A program made the translations under genes and the position numbers. A DNA stretch of 64,000 nt. Source: Oscillospiraceae bacterium (lineage in GTDB: Bacteria > Bacillota > Clostridia > Oscillospirales > Acutalibacteraceae). Below are positions 63,131 through 64,000 of this stretch, piece by piece (positions within the stretch are counted from its first letter, which is position 1; every line of letters begins with the position of its first letter). The DNA lies in assembly GCA_022487055.1 (NCBI GenBank), contig JAKVJJ010000002.1:1-64000 (forward strand), written 5' to 3'. Below the pieces are notes generated by a model. That model was not told where the DNA came from and ran no database searches. It was given only the letters and a program-made list of their open reading frames with translations.

Positions 63131-63172
63131 ATACTACTGTCGGCTTGAAATGCGGCGGCGGTATTTTTTTAT
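63131..63172 (+). terminator. Terminator of the ABC/DUF4340 operon
   Basis: Imperfect stem AATAC..CTGTCG / CGGCGG.TATT followed by seven T residues. Confidence 0.75.
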
Positions 63173-63192
63173 AGAAAAGCAGATACGCGCGA

Positions 63193-63221
63193 TTGCATTT
63201 TGCGTAGAATTATGTTACACT
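63193..63221 (+). promoter_or_regulatory. Promoter of argH
   Basis: TTGCAT (63193-63198), 17-base spacer, TACACT (63216-63221), with an extended -10 TG at 63213-63214. Confidence 0.7.
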
Positions 63222-63295
63222 GACAGTATAAAAATTCATTATATACTGATAAAATGAAAAATTATTCAATCTTAAATGGGAAAGCAGGGCAAATC

Positions 63296-64000
63296 ATGGC
63301 ACAATTATGGGGCGGCAGATTCACCAAACAGACGGACAAACTCGCGTATGCGTTTAATGCATCGATTTCCTTTGACCAGCGGCTGTTGACACAAGATATT
63401 GCAGGCAGCTGTGCGCACGCAAAGATGCTGGCAGCACAGGGAATCCTGACACCGCATGAGCGGGATGCCATCTTGCAGGGACTGAAAGAAATTCTGGCGG
63501 ATACACAGAGCGGAAAACTGAAAATCACAGAACAATATGAAGACGTACACAGCTTTGTGGAGGCCAACCTGATTGAACGCATTGGCGACATCGGTAAAAA
63601 GCTGCACACCGGACGCAGCAGAAATGACCAGGTGGCGCTGGACATGAAACTTTATGTGAGGGAAGAAATCGGGAACATTGATGAGGAATTAAAGGAACTG
63701 CTGCAGATACTGCTGGAAAAGATGAAGGAACACATCGATACGATTATGCCCGGATTTACGCATCTGCAGAAAGCGCAACCGACCACGTTAGCACATCATT
63801 TGGGGGCTTATTTTGAGATGTTTCGCCGTGATAGAAGCAGACTTGCAGATGTCAAGGCGCGGCTGAATTTGTGTCCGCTGGGCAGCGGCGCATTGGCAGG
63901 CACAACCTATCCGCTTGACCGTGCCAGCACAGCCAAGCAGCTTGGATTTCATGGGCCGACGCGCAACAGCATGGATTCGGTTTCTGACCGGGATTATGTG
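63296..64000 (+). CDS. argH: Argininosuccinate lyase, N-terminal part (cut by the window end)
   Basis: Cleaves argininosuccinate to arginine and fumarate, the last step of arginine synthesis. The 235 residues present start AQLWGGRFTKQTDKLAYAFN and include EDVHSFVEANLIERIG, KLHTGRSRNDQVALDMKLY and MPGFTHLQKAQPTTLAHHLG, with the catalytic His in that last motif. The SSAMPQKxNP signature and the rest lie past the window end. The ribosome binding site (CAGGGC) is weak. argG is not immediately upstream. Confidence 0.96.
   Translation, partial: MAQLWGGRFTKQTDKLAYAFNASISFDQRLLTQDIAGSCAHAKMLAAQGILTPHERDAILQGLKEILADTQSGKLKITEQYEDVHSFVEANLIERIGDIGKKLHTGRSRNDQVALDMKLYVREEIGNIDEELKELLQILLEKMKEHIDTIMPGFTHLQKAQPTTLAHHLGAYFEMFRRDRSRLADVKARLNLCPLGSGALAGTTYPLDRASTAKQLGFHGPTRNSMDSVSDRDYV

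Overview
This is a core-genome stretch of a low-oxygen, endospore-forming Firmicute. Protein style, gene order and moderately high GC for the phylum point to the class Clostridia, most likely Oscillospirales/Ruminococcaceae-like. This is an inference from the gene set: SpoVT, YlbJ and YqfC/YqfD (sporulation), rubrerythrin (anaerobe), MutS2 with an Smr domain, and AGGAGG ribosome binding sites with many TTG starts. I see no phage, transposon, CRISPR array, tRNA gene or foreign island; nearly everything is housekeeping or lineage-typical accessory content.

Layout. 1-1092: the 3' end of a 23S rRNA with its own terminator, then a 5S rRNA about 560 bases away with a separate promoter and terminator. 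1152-5353: DAHP synthase, a zinc ribbon, BioY, a DUF1284 protein, a methyltransferase, and rplM-rpsI behind a structured leader. 5410-9777: a 0.6-kb AT-rich gap, a secreted G5/3D cell-wall protein, two small membrane proteins, rpe and spoVT. 9834-18434: a translation and RNA supercluster, rimP-nusA-rnpM-L7Ae-infB then rbfA-nrnA-truB-ribF, and rpsO with its own promoter. 18445-22459: a DUF378 protein, proBA, three small unknown genes on the minus strand and a YfcE phosphodiesterase. 22537-29777: an acetyltransferase behind a riboswitch-like leader, a CLC-type channel, a small sigma-4-like protein pair, mnmA, a CpXC protein, an aminotransferase and a NiaR-type repressor. 30008-34285: an orphan CbiE/CbiT fusion and the sporulation genes ylbJ, yqfC and yqfD. 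34548-43434: phoH, ybeY, dgkA, GNAT, era, yqzL-like, recO, mutS2, CPBP protease and tadA. 43531-49817: a secreted papain-like protease, thioesterase, HAD protein, TM2 protein, ychF and a frameshifted rubrerythrin. 49902-57810 (minus strand): DUF4230, glycosyltransferase, DUF975, ilvBN-ilvC and DUF1015. 58117-63101: a GldA/GldF/GldG-like ABC system with a DUF4340 partner. 63296-end: the start of argH.

The genes fall into three themes: ribosome and RNA metabolism (rRNA, rplM, rpsI, rpsO, rimP, nusA, infB, rbfA, truB, era, ybeY, mnmA, tadA), amino-acid synthesis (aroF, proBA, ilvBNC, argH), and envelope or sporulation functions. The observations most worth checking are the riboswitch-like leader with a competing terminator at 22572-22709, the single-base frameshift in rubrerythrin at about 49348, the structured ilvC leader, the detached 5S transcription unit, the unknown three-gene cluster at 20886-21916, and the GldAFG/DUF4340 exporter-like operon.
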